DNA of 12,933 nucleotides, taken from contig JAOPXA010000063.1 in the NCBI GenBank assembly GCA_025965395.1, positions 1 to 12,933 of the forward strand, in the 5' to 3' direction. Shown piece by piece: positions 7,063-12,933 of this stretch; positions within the stretch are counted from its first letter, which is position 1; each line of letters opens with the position of its first letter. The notes under the pieces were generated by a model. It was not told the DNA's origin and made no database searches. It saw nothing but the letters and a program-made list of their open reading frames with translations. The position numbers were made by a program, and so were the translations under genes. Source of the stretch: Nocardioidaceae bacterium. GTDB taxonomy: Bacteria > Actinomycetota > Actinomycetes > Propionibacteriales > Nocardioidaceae.

Positions 7063-8235
7063 TCAGTCGCCCTTCACGTTGATGATCTGCCGCAACGTGT
7101 GCCGCACTTCGACGAGGTCTTCGGCATCGCGCATCACGATGTCGATGTCCTTGTACGCGGCCGGGATCTCATCGATGAACGCCGACGTGTCGCGGTACTC
7201 GATGTCACCCATAGCCGCACGCAGGTCATCCTGTGTGAATGCCTTGCGCGCAGCCGTCCGGCTGTACTCGCGCCCCGCCCCGTGCGGGGAGGAGTTGAGC
7301 GCAACCGGGTTGCCCTTGCCGACCACGACGTATGAACGCGTGCCCATCGAGCCCGGGATGAGTCCCGGCGAGCCCTTGCTGGCGTCGATGGCGCCCTTGC
7401 GGGACAGCCACACGTCCTTGCCGAAGTGCTTCTCCTTGCTCGTGTAGTTGTGGTGGCAGTTGATCTCCTCGACGCGTTGCACGTCGTCCACACCCATCCA
7501 CTCGGCAAAGCACGTCACGACCCGATCCATCATCTCCTCGCGGTTGAGCAAGGCGAACTTCTGCGCCCACCGAAGCTCACGCATGTAGGCGACGAACTCG
7601 TCGGTGCCTTCGACGAGGTACGCGAGATCGGGATCGGGCAGGTCGATCCACCAGCGCTTGCACAGCCGCTGGGCGATCGTGATGTAGCGCTGGGCGATCT
7701 TGTTGCCGACGCCCCGCGAACCCGAGTGAAGGAAAAGCCATACCTGATCGTCTTCGTCGAGGCTCACCTCGATGAAGTGATTGCCGGAGCCGAGTGTGCC
7801 GAGCTGGTGCTGCCAGTTCTTGGCTCGATCCGCAGGATCAAAGCCGGCTCGTTCCGCTTCGATGGCAAGCTCGTCCAGACGTCGGCGCGTATGAGTGCGC
7901 GTGACGTCGTCGTTGTACGTGCCCACCGACAGCGGGATGACACCCTCGACAGCCTCGCGCAGGGCGCGCCGATCTGCCGGCAGGTCAGTTGCGGCATACG
8001 CCGTCTTGACCGCGATCATGCCGCAGCCGATATCGACTCCGACCGCTGCCGGAATGATCGCGCCGAGGGTAGGGATCACCGATCCCACCGTCGCGCCTTT
8101 GCCGAGATGTGCGTCTGGCATGAGGGCGAGGTGGGGGTAGATGAACGGCATCGTGCTCGCGGTCTCGGCCTGAGCCAGGGTCTGCGGGTCGATGAGGGAA
8201 GCCCAGCTGAACAGCCGCCGGGAGATCTTCTCCAT
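7063..8235 (-). CDS. rtcB: RNA-splicing/repair ligase RtcB
   Basis: A 390-residue GTP- and Mn2+-dependent ligase that joins RNA 2',3'-cyclic phosphate or 3'-phosphate ends to 5'-OH ends. All signature elements are present: M-P-D-A-H-L-G-K-G (39-47), G-V-D-I-G-C-G-M with metal-binding Cys71, L-G-S-G-N-H-F-I-E-V (His153), H-S-G-S-R-G-V-G (His170), N-C-H-H-N (259-263) and S-P-H-G-A-G-R with the guanylylated histidine at 318. Length fits the shorter bacterial RtcB class. ATG 8235 is chosen because M-E-K-I-S follows family practice and the only longer start, at 8271, lies in the T-run of the upstream terminator. The Shine-Dalgarno is weak (AAGAAGA). No archease or rtcA is nearby. A leader ORF and terminator precede it. 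Confidence 0.95.
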   Translation of the reverse strand: MEKISRRLFSWASLIDPQTLAQAETASTMPFIYPHLALMPDAHLGKGATVGSVIPTLGAIIPAAVGVDIGCGMIAVKTAYAATDLPADRRALREAVEGVIPLSVGTYNDDVTRTHTRRRLDELAIEAERAGFDPADRAKNWQHQLGTLGSGNHFIEVSLDEDDQVWLFLHSGSRGVGNKIAQRYITIAQRLCKRWWIDLPDPDLAYLVEGTDEFVAYMRELRWAQKFALLNREEMMDRVVTCFAEWMGVDDVQRVEEINCHHNYTSKEKHFGKDVWLSRKGAIDASKGSPGLIPGSMGTRSYVVVGKGNPVALNSSPHGAGREYSRTAARKAFTQDDLRAAMGDIEYRDTSAFIDEIPAAYKDIDIVMRDAEDLVEVRHTLRQIINVKGD

Positions 8236-8269
8236 GGTCTTCTTCTTTCTGTGGATGGTGCGGACATGC

Positions 8270-8301
8270 AAAAAGCCCCGGCCGCAGGTGCGGTCGAGGC
8301 T
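8270..8301 (-). terminator. Intrinsic terminator in the rtcB leader (attenuator candidate)
   Basis: On the minus strand AGCCTCGACCGC (8301-8290) pairs with GCGGCCGGGGCT (8285-8274) with one A/C mismatch and one G/U pair around a four-base loop. A T5 run follows at 8274-8270. It ends 34 bases before the rtcB ATG and after the leader ORF stop, so it would stop rtcB transcription unless disrupted. CGGTCG at 8361-8356, inside the leader ORF, is complementary to CGACCG at 8296-8291 in the terminator 5' arm and could act as an anti-terminator, though it is only 6 bp. Confidence 0.8.
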
Positions 8302-8315
8302 CGTGATCCGGAGGC

Positions 8316-8333
8316 GTTGGCTAGCTAGCCAAC
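8316..8333. repeat. Perfect palindrome over the leader ORF stop codon
   Basis: GTTGGCTAGCTAGCCAAC is an 18-base perfect palindrome that contains the leader TAG stop (8323-8321). It overlaps a second palindrome, AACCTAGGTT (8340-8331). CCGGA (8344-8340) and TCCGG (8312-8308) could extend the stem. The overlapping palindromes offer mutually exclusive folds of the kind used in attenuators. Confidence 0.8.
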
Positions 8334-8437
8334 CTAGGTTCCGGGTACGTGGTTACGACCGTCGCGCGCGGTTCGGGGAAGCGCTTCGAGGTTTCGGGCA
8401 GGCTCAGGTAGGAGAGAGTGCTGGTCATGTTTGGCAT
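8321..8437 (-). CDS. Leader peptide ORF upstream of rtcB (38 aa)
   Basis: A short ORF with a strong Shine-Dalgarno (GAAGGAG, five bases before ATG 8437). It starts M-P-N-M-T-S-T-L-S-Y-L-S-L-P-E-T and then carries a duplicated motif, F-P-E-P-R at residues 20-24 and Y-P-E-P-R at 31-35, separated by A-T-V-V-T-T. It ends L-A-S at TAG 8323-8321, inside a palindrome. The terminator follows 20 bases later, and rtcB begins 85 bases after the stop. The best reading is a regulatory leader whose translation controls read-through into rtcB. It is also possible that the peptide has its own function. I do not recognise the peptide family. The strong ribosome site contrasts with the weak one of rtcB. Confidence 0.7.
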   Translation of the reverse strand: MPNMTSTLSYLSLPETSKRFPEPRATVVTTYPEPRLAS

Positions 8438-8507
8438 CGCGTCTCCTTCGTGACTGCGGCCGAATGGGTCAAGAGGACGCTACACCCATGGCGTATCAAT
8501 CCCCCAA

Positions 8508-8572
8508 CCCGAAATCCGTGGGTCACGCACCATCTGATGCACGCAGACGGTGCGAGACCCACGGATTTCGGG
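8508..8572. repeat. Long hairpin repeat, copy 2
   Basis: A 65-base palindrome with outer arms CCCGAAATCCGTGGGTC (8508-8524) and GACCCACGGATTTCGGG (8556-8572). Then come one A/A mismatch, CGCACC/GGTGCG, an A/C mismatch (8532/8548) and TCTG/CAGA around a seven-base loop: about 27 bp in all. CCCCC (8501-8505) and a G run (8574-8579) can lengthen it by five pairs. It shares CGAAATCCGTGGG, CACCAT, ACGGTGCG and CCACGGATTTCG with copy 1, and the A/C mismatch sits at the equivalent place. It lies between the divergent rtcB leader and tig, so it is not in a terminator position. Confidence 0.9.
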
Positions 8573-8682
8573 CGGGGGGAGCCTGGAACGATCCCGCAAC
8601 CGCGGAATTCCTTCGTCGCAACGCCGGGCTGACAGTTGAGCGACCGCTTTAGCGCACTTTCGCTGAATCCTCGCGCATACCG

Positions 8683-8688
8683 TAAGAT
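8683..8688 (+). promoter_or_regulatory. tig: Possible -10 element for tig
   Basis: TAAGAT at 8683-8688 fits the housekeeping -10 pattern TANNNT and would give a leader of about 50 bases to GTG 8746. The only -35 candidate is TTCGCT (8659-8664, 18-base spacer), which is poor. The gap between hairpin copy 2 and tig (8573-8745) shows nothing else convincing. Confidence 0.35.
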
Positions 8689-8745
8689 TTCCAAGTTGCT
8701 TCCGCGCGAGTACCGCGCCCCCAAACAATCTAGGAGTTGCCCGAC

Positions 8746-10104
8746 GTGAAGAGCGCCAAAGAGACATTGAGCCCTACCAGGGTCAAGCTCACCGTGGGTG
8801 TGCCGTTTGCAGAGCTCAAGCCGAGCCTCGACGCCGCCTACAAGGAGATCGCCTCACAGATCACGGTGCCGGGATTCCGCAAGGGCAAAGTCCCCAACGC
8901 CATCGTCGACCAGCGCGTCGGTCGCGAGTCGGTGCTCAACGAGGCCATCAACAACGCTCTCCCCACGTTCTACAGCCAGGCCATCACCGAGGAGGCGCTC
9001 ACGCCACTCGGCCAGCCTGAGATCGACATCGCTGAGCTTGTCTTCGGTGAGGACTTCGAGTTCACCGCCGAGGTCGACGTACGCCCCGAGATCACCCTCC
9101 CCGACATCTCCGGGATCGAGGTCGAGGTCGACGACGCCGAGATCACCGATGCCGACGTCGACGAGCAGATCGAAGGCCTTCGTGAGCGTTTCGCGACCCT
9201 CAAGGACGTCGAGCGCGCTGCCGTCGATAACGACTTCGTGACCATCGATCTCTCTGCCTCGCAGGACGGCGAAAAGATCGAAGCCGCTCAGGCCGAGGGT
9301 ATGACGTACCAAATCGGCAAGTCCCTCATGCTCGAAGGTCTCGACGAGGCCCTCATCGGTCTGTCGGCAGGCGAGTCGCAGACCTTCACGACCCAACTGG
9401 TCGGCGGTGAGCTCGCCGGACAGGACGTCGACGTCATCGTCACGCTGCAGGAAGTCAAGGAGCAGGAGCTTCCCGAGGTCGACGATGAGTTCGCGCAGAC
9501 TGTGTCAGAGTTCGACACGGTCGAGGAGCTTCGCGCCAGCGTCACCGAGCGCGTCACGCGTGGCAAGCGCATGGAGCAAGCCGCCCAGGCGCGCGACTCC
9601 GTGCTCGAAGAGATCGTCGAGCTGGTCGACATCCCGCTGCCCGAAGGCCTCGTCGGCGACGAGATCACCGCGCGTCGTGAGCAGATCATGCAGCAGCTGA
9701 CCTACGCCGGCATGACGTTTGAGGCATACCTCGACTCTGAGGAGCAGACCGTCGACGAGTTCGACGCTGACCTCGAGAAGCGCGTACGCGACTCGCTCGT
9801 CGCTCAGTTCGTCCTCGACGCGCTCATCGAGCGTGACGAGATCGGCATCGAGGACGACGAGCTGACGCAGCACATCTTCCGCCGCGCACAGGAGTCCGGC
9901 CAGGACCTCCAGGCATACGCGCAGCACGCAGTCGAGCACAACCACATCCCCGAGCTCATCAGCGAAGTCGTGCGCGGCAAGGCGCTCGCATCGCTCGTCG
10001 AGTCGGTCAAGGTCAAGGACAAGTCCGGCAACGTCATCGACCTCGCCAGCCTCCGTGCTGACGGCAGCGTGGGCGAAGCGGCCGAGGTCGTAGAAGCCGA
10101 ATAA
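8746..10104 (+). CDS. tig: Trigger factor (ribosome-associated chaperone and peptidyl-prolyl isomerase)
   Basis: A 452-residue protein, the usual trigger factor size. It binds ribosomes at the tunnel exit and shields nascent chains. The N-terminal ribosome-binding domain carries the signature G-F-R-K-G-K-V-P at 43-50. The FKBP-like isomerase domain follows at about 155-240, containing 'AVDNDFVTIDL', 'YQIGKSLMLEGLDEALIGL' and 'GESQTFTTQL'. The C-terminal helical arms run from about 250, with a highly acidic tail. GTG 8746 is chosen because TAGGAG (8731-8736) is nine bases upstream; the in-frame TTG at 8737 directly abuts that site. The position before clpP1-clpP2-clpX is the common bacterial arrangement, here with a hydrolase gene inserted. 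Confidence 0.97.
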   Translation: MKSAKETLSPTRVKLTVGVPFAELKPSLDAAYKEIASQITVPGFRKGKVPNAIVDQRVGRESVLNEAINNALPTFYSQAITEEALTPLGQPEIDIAELVFGEDFEFTAEVDVRPEITLPDISGIEVEVDDAEITDADVDEQIEGLRERFATLKDVERAAVDNDFVTIDLSASQDGEKIEAAQAEGMTYQIGKSLMLEGLDEALIGLSAGESQTFTTQLVGGELAGQDVDVIVTLQEVKEQELPEVDDEFAQTVSEFDTVEELRASVTERVTRGKRMEQAAQARDSVLEEIVELVDIPLPEGLVGDEITARREQIMQQLTYAGMTFEAYLDSEEQTVDEFDADLEKRVRDSLVAQFVLDALIERDEIGIEDDELTQHIFRRAQESGQDLQAYAQHAVEHNHIPELISEVVRGKALASLVESVKVKDKSGNVIDLASLRADGSVGEAAEVVEAE

Positions 10105-10119
10105 CACCTCTCCAACCCG

Positions 10120-10178
10120 CTGAGACTTACGTTTCGTCACGACACGACCGGTGTTTTGTCACTTGACGTAAGTCTCAG
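10120..10178. repeat. Inverted repeat between tig and the hydrolase gene
   Basis: Exact 13-base arms CTGAGACTTACGT (10120-10132) and ACGTAAGTCTCAG (10166-10178) flank a 33-base centre holding a small inner hairpin, ACAC/GTGT (10142-10145 and 10151-10154). It starts 15 bases after the tig stop. There is no T-run after the right arm, so it is not a classic terminator. It is unrelated in sequence to the two hairpin copies near rtcB. Confidence 0.8.
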
Positions 10179-10213
10179 TGGTGTTTGAGGACGGGGCGCG
10201 CGACGATAGGGGT

Positions 10214-11464
10214 ATGGACACTGAGCCCGCGCGCACGACGCACTCCGCCGCGCTGCTCCTCGACTACGGTGACCGCCTCATCGTCGGCACCGTCCGCGAC
10301 ATGCATCGGGCGATTGCGCGGCGTGCTTTCCTGCCCGGCCGCGTGGTGGGTCTCACCGCTCCCGAGACCGTGCACGACACGATTGCGTCGGCGGTCTATG
10401 GCGCGATCTCCGGCACCTTTCGGCTTTCGAGCGCAGCAGCCCGCAAGCTCGCCGCTCGTGGAGTGGGCGCCCCGCTCGAGCAAGGTCCGCGGGGCCGCCG
10501 CATGGTCGCTGCCGTCAACGGACTCATCGGCGATCGCCTCCGTATGGACGACGACCCGCAGGCGATCACCATGACCATCCGCGTCGACGGCAGGGATGTA
10601 GCGCCCGAACGCTTCCCTCTGCAACAGGCCTTCCGGGGCACCGGCGGTCACCTCGTCGTCTTCCTGCACGGACTGTGCGAGAACGACGAGTCGTGGCAGA
10701 TCCGCGCGCGCAAAGTCGGCAGTACCTACCCTGAGCGCATCGCGCGTGAGACTGACGGCACTCCCCTGCTGATCCGCTACAACACCGGCCTGCATGTGTC
10801 GGAGAACGGCGCGCACCTGGCGACGCTCCTCAGCCAGGTCATCGCGGCCTGGCCCGTGCCCGTCACCCGCGTCACGCTCATCGGGCACTCGATGGGTGGC
10901 CTCGTCGCGCGCGCGGCGACCAATCACGCAACGTCGCTCAACCAGGTGTGGCCGCACTTGGTGAAGAACGTCATCTGCCTCGGCACGCCGCATACGGGCG
11001 CTCTGCTCGAGAAGGTCGCACACCTCGGGTCTCGGGCGTTGCGCACGTGGCCGCAGTCGTCGCCGTTGGGCGGGATTCTCGACGTCAGGTCTGCGGGGAT
11101 CCTCGACCTGCGCCACGGCTACATCAGTCGCGACGAGTGGAGCGGCCAAGATCTGACAGCCCAGTGGGGGCTCGATCGCATCGCGGCGGCCCCGCTCCCG
11201 CGCGCTGAGTATCACTTCGTCGCGGCCACGCTCGGACCCTCACGCCACAACCCGCTCGGCGACCTGCTCGTCGATTACAAGTCCGCCACGGGGACTCATC
11301 GCAGCGGGAGCATCGTCGAGGGCGCAGAGCATCGGTATGTGCCGAGTGTCGACCACTTTGCCCTTCTCAACCACCCCGAGGTCGGCGACAGCATCGTCGG
11401 CTGGCTCAACGCGCGCGGCGGCAACGTCGCCGCGCTCACGACCGGCCCTCAAGTCTGCCCGTAG
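10214..11464 (+). CDS. Alpha/beta-hydrolase, lipase/esterase-like (PGAP1-type lipase fold)
   Basis: A 416-residue protein. Residues 1-140 are an N-terminal helical region I cannot assign. From about 145 an alpha/beta-hydrolase fold appears: oxyanion-type V-F-L-H-G-L (149-154), nucleophile elbow G-H-S-M-G-G with Ser226, L-G-T-P-H-T-G-A (256-263), a probable acid at Asp350 or Asp354, and a C-terminal V-D-H-F with catalytic His381. No signal peptide is evident, so it is probably cytoplasmic. The substrate is unknown; lipase or esterase is the family inference. ATG 10214 is the best start but its Shine-Dalgarno-like AGGGG is only one base away. In-frame GTG codons from 10178 overlap the inverted repeat and are less likely. 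The gene sits between tig and clpP1, 57 bases upstream of the latter. Confidence 0.85.
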   Translation: MDTEPARTTHSAALLLDYGDRLIVGTVRDMHRAIARRAFLPGRVVGLTAPETVHDTIASAVYGAISGTFRLSSAAARKLAARGVGAPLEQGPRGRRMVAAVNGLIGDRLRMDDDPQAITMTIRVDGRDVAPERFPLQQAFRGTGGHLVVFLHGLCENDESWQIRARKVGSTYPERIARETDGTPLLIRYNTGLHVSENGAHLATLLSQVIAAWPVPVTRVTLIGHSMGGLVARAATNHATSLNQVWPHLVKNVICLGTPHTGALLEKVAHLGSRALRTWPQSSPLGGILDVRSAGILDLRHGYISRDEWSGQDLTAQWGLDRIAAAPLPRAEYHFVAATLGPSRHNPLGDLLVDYKSATGTHRSGSIVEGAEHRYVPSVDHFALLNHPEVGDSIVGWLNARGGNVAALTTGPQVCP

Positions 11465-11469
11465 CGAAC
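11452..11469 (+). promoter_or_regulatory. Possible ClgR operator upstream of clpP1
   Basis: The sequence AGTCTGCCCGTAGCGAAC matches 11 of the 14 specified positions of the corynebacterial ClgR consensus WNNWCGCYNANRGCGWWS, with a perfect right half (AGCGAAC). It overlaps the hydrolase stop codon and lies about 50 bases before clpP1, where ClgR activates clpP1P2 in actinobacteria. The left half is degenerate. Confidence 0.3.
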
Positions 11470-11507
11470 AAGCGCCCTTTGTGCGTGTTTTCGGATCGAA
11501 GCCGCAC

Positions 11508-11513
11508 TAGGGT
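11508..11513 (+). promoter_or_regulatory. clpP1: Candidate -10 element giving a leaderless clpP1 mRNA
   Basis: TAGGGT at 11508-11513 fits TANNNT and ends seven bases before GTG 11521, the spacing typical of leaderless actinobacterial transcripts. The same bases (AGGG, 11509-11512) could instead be a Shine-Dalgarno sequence, eight bases from the GTG. The sequence alone does not decide between them. Confidence 0.4.
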
Positions 11514-11520
11514 CGACAAC

Positions 11521-12120
11521 GTGAACACAGAGATGACTCCTCGTATGGCCGGTGAAAGCTCGATCTCCGATCTCGACGGCCACATATATCAGCGGCTGCT
11601 CCGGGAACGCATCATCTTCCTCGGCTCCGAAGTACGCGACACCAACGCCAACGCGATCTGCGCGCAGATGCTTCTGCTCAGCGCCGAAGATCCCGATACC
11701 GACATCTTCCTCTACATCAACTCGCCTGGCGGTTCTGTCGACTCGGGCATGGCGATCTACGACACGATGCAGTTCGTGACCAACGACGTCGCCACCGTCG
11801 GCATGGGCCTCGCGGCTTCGATGGGGCAGTTTTTGCTCGCGGCCGGCGCCAAGGGCAAGCGCTACGCCCTCCCGCACGCGCGCATCATGATGCACCAGCC
11901 CTCGGGTGGCATTGGTGGCTCCGCAGCCGACATCAAGATCCAGGCCGAGCAGAGCGTGCTCCTCAAGAAGCAGCTCAACCTGCTACAGGCCAAGCACACC
12001 GGGCAGACTGTCGAGCAGGTCGAGCTCGACTCCGACCGTGACCGTTGGTTCACCGCTGAGCAGGCCCAACAGTACGGATTCATCGACCACGTGGTCGCAA
12101 GCGCAGGAGACGTCAAATGA
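11521..12120 (+). CDS. clpP1: ATP-dependent Clp protease proteolytic subunit ClpP1
   Basis: A serine protease subunit of 199 residues. Two heptameric rings (ClpP1 and ClpP2 in actinobacteria) form the degradation chamber fed by ClpX or ClpC. The catalytic triad is visible: Ser100 in G-L-A-A-S-M-G-Q, His125 in [10 protein letters not shown], and Asp174 in D-S-D-R-D-R-W-F, with the same spacing as Escherichia coli ClpP. '[19 protein letters not shown]' is the handle/substrate region. GTG 11521 is preferred; ATG 11533 and ATG 11545 are alternatives because the first dozen residues are poorly conserved propeptide. An upstream in-frame ATG at 11479 has no ribosome site. The stop overlaps the clpP2 ATG (ATGA, 12117-12120), so the two subunits are co-translated. 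Confidence 0.96.
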   Translation: MNTEMTPRMAGESSISDLDGHIYQRLLRERIIFLGSEVRDTNANAICAQMLLLSAEDPDTDIFLYINSPGGSVDSGMAIYDTMQFVTNDVATVGMGLAASMGQFLLAAGAKGKRYALPHARIMMHQPSGGIGGSAADIKIQAEQSVLLKKQLNLLQAKHTGQTVEQVELDSDRDRWFTAEQAQQYGFIDHVVASAGDVK

Positions 12121-12719
12121 GCTACTACATCCCACAGTGGGAAGAGCGCACCTCGTACGGTTTCCGCCGCATCGACCCCTACGCCAAGCTCTTCGAAGAC
12201 CGCATCATCTTCCTCGGCACGCCGATCAGCGACGATGTCGCCAACGCGGTGATGGCGCAGTTGTTGTGCCTCCAGTCGATGGACCCCGATCGCGACATCA
12301 GCATCTACATCAACTCTCCCGGTGGCTCGTTCACCGCGATGACGGCGATCTACGACACGATGCGCTATCTCAAGCCCGACATTCAGACCGTCTGCTTGGG
12401 CCAGGCCGCATCCGCCGCCGCCGTGTTGCTTGCAGCCGGCACGCCGGGCAAGCGCCTCGCGCTTCCCAACAGCCGTATCTTGATCCACCAGCCCTACACC
12501 GAGGGCACCGGTGGCCAGATCTCCGACCTCGAGATCCAGGCCAACGAGATCTTCCGTATGCGCGCGCTTCTGGAGACGATGATCTCTGAAGCATCGGGCA
12601 AGACGGCCGAAGAAGTCAGCAAGGATGTCGACCGCGACAAGATCCTCACCGCCCCTCAGGCGTTGGAATACGGGCTCATCGATCAGGTGCTCGAGACGCT
12701 CAAGGTCCCTGCGATCTAG
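12117..12719 (+). CDS. clpP2: ATP-dependent Clp protease proteolytic subunit ClpP2
   Basis: The second ClpP subunit, 200 residues. The triad is Ser99 in G-Q-A-A-S-A-A-A, His124 in [10 protein letters not shown], and Asp174 in V-D-R-D-K-I-L-T-A. The start '[21 protein letters not shown]' is typical of actinobacterial ClpP2. It overlaps clpP1 by four bases and is followed after 85 bases by clpX. The gap to clpX holds a small hairpin, ACTTCG-CGA-CGAAGT (12736-12750), without a T-run, so clpX may be partly co-transcribed. Confidence 0.97.
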   Translation: MSYYIPQWEERTSYGFRRIDPYAKLFEDRIIFLGTPISDDVANAVMAQLLCLQSMDPDRDISIYINSPGGSFTAMTAIYDTMRYLKPDIQTVCLGQAASAAAVLLAAGTPGKRLALPNSRILIHQPYTEGTGGQISDLEIQANEIFRMRALLETMISEASGKTAEEVSKDVDRDKILTAPQALEYGLIDQVLETLKVPAI

Positions 12720-12804
12720 CGCAGACACGCAGCAAACTTCGCGACGAAGTGGCAAAATCGATGTACCGTTTCAGGTCAGTACCCGATGGTGAGAGGAAGC
12801 GTTT

Positions 12805-12933
12805 GTGGCACGCATAGGCGAAACTGCCGATTTGCTGAAGTGCTCTTTCTGCGGAAAGAGTCAAAAGCAGGTCAAAAAGCTCATTGCCGGCCCCGGCGTC
12901 TACATCTGCGACGAGTGCATCGACCTCTGCAAC
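12805..12933 (+). CDS. clpX: ATP-dependent Clp protease ATP-binding subunit ClpX (3' partial)
   Basis: The first 43 residues of the ClpX unfoldase, cut by the window edge. It starts [12 protein letters not shown] and contains the N-terminal zinc-binding domain with Cys13, Cys16, Cys35 and Cys38 (C-S-F-C and C-D-E-C), which binds adaptors and substrates. The AAA+ domain lies outside. GTG 12805 has AGAGGA (12792-12797) seven bases upstream. It directly follows clpP1-clpP2, whose products form its protease partner. Confidence 0.96.
   Translation, partial: MARIGETADLLKCSFCGKSQKQVKKLIAGPGVYICDECIDLCN

Noticed and set aside
8236..8271. Longer rtcB start adding M-H-V-R-T-I-H-R-K-K-K-T
   Set aside because: The start codon would lie in the T-run of the terminator and has no Shine-Dalgarno; the family N-terminus begins at M-E-K-I-S.
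6966..8572. CRISPR array or riboswitch interpretation of the paired hairpins
   Set aside because: There are only two copies 1.5 kb apart, with a gene between them and no regular spacers. No known riboswitch core is recognisable.
8425..8724. Minus-strand frame of 99 codons and plus-strand frames across hairpin copy 2
   Set aside because: They simply read through the palindrome, have no ribosome site and resemble nothing known.
8737..8745. TTG start for tig
   Set aside because: It directly abuts the TAGGAG ribosome site, leaving no spacer. GTG 8746 has a proper nine-base spacing.
10175..11215. Minus-strand frame of 346 codons opposite the hydrolase
   Set aside because: Antisense to a gene with a clear catalytic triad; composition is typical of a shadow frame.
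12736..12750. Hairpin ACTTCG-CGA-CGAAGT as a clpP2 terminator
   Set aside because: The stem is only 6 bp and no T-run follows, so termination cannot be supported.

Overview
The window looks like a chromosomal segment of a high-GC actinobacterium. GC is high throughout, many genes start with GTG, clpP1-clpP2-clpX follow tig, and there are a DUF5302-type small protein, an actinobacterial PrmC-related methyltransferase and a candidate SigB/SigF-type promoter. Nocardioidaceae or a relative (Propionibacteriales) is my best guess, at low confidence. Most of the window is housekeeping; the unusual material is in the metal-oxidase/permease operon and around rtcB.

Layout, left to right. (1) 2-2371 (+): molybdate ABC transporter modA (5' end outside the window), modB and modC, tightly coupled. 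(2) 2463-2723 (+): small GlsB/YeaQ-type membrane protein behind a strong candidate stress-sigma promoter. (3) 5790 to 2720 (-): probable operon of a Tat-exported two-domain multicopper oxidase (one-base frameshift at about 5165), a ZIP-family metal permease carrying an extra extracytoplasmic domain, and a PrmC-related methyltransferase whose stop codon overlaps that of the small membrane protein. A DtxR/IdeR-like site lies in the operon's promoter region. (4) 5896-5969 (-): tRNA-Gly(TCC). (5) 6839 to 6050 (-): uridine-kinase-like P-loop protein overlapping a DUF5302-like small protein. (6) 6887-6960 (+): tRNA-Pro(TGG). (7) 8437 to 7063 (-): a 38-residue leader ORF, a palindrome over its stop codon, an intrinsic terminator and then rtcB, which together look like a transcription attenuator controlling an RNA-repair ligase. 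Two copies of a long hairpin repeat with covarying arms lie on either side of this unit (6966-7026 and 8508-8572). (8) 8746-12933 (+): trigger factor, an unrelated inverted repeat, an alpha/beta hydrolase, clpP1, clpP2 and the start of clpX, a protein-quality-control cluster.

How the parts work together: ModABC imports molybdate or tungstate. The oxidase and ZIP permease may couple extracytoplasmic metal oxidation to transport, which is inference. Trigger factor and ClpXP1P2 handle nascent-chain folding and regulated proteolysis. RtcB religates broken RNAs, and its leader suggests that translation status controls its expression. The most promising undescribed items are the rtcB leader/attenuator and the paired hairpin repeat.
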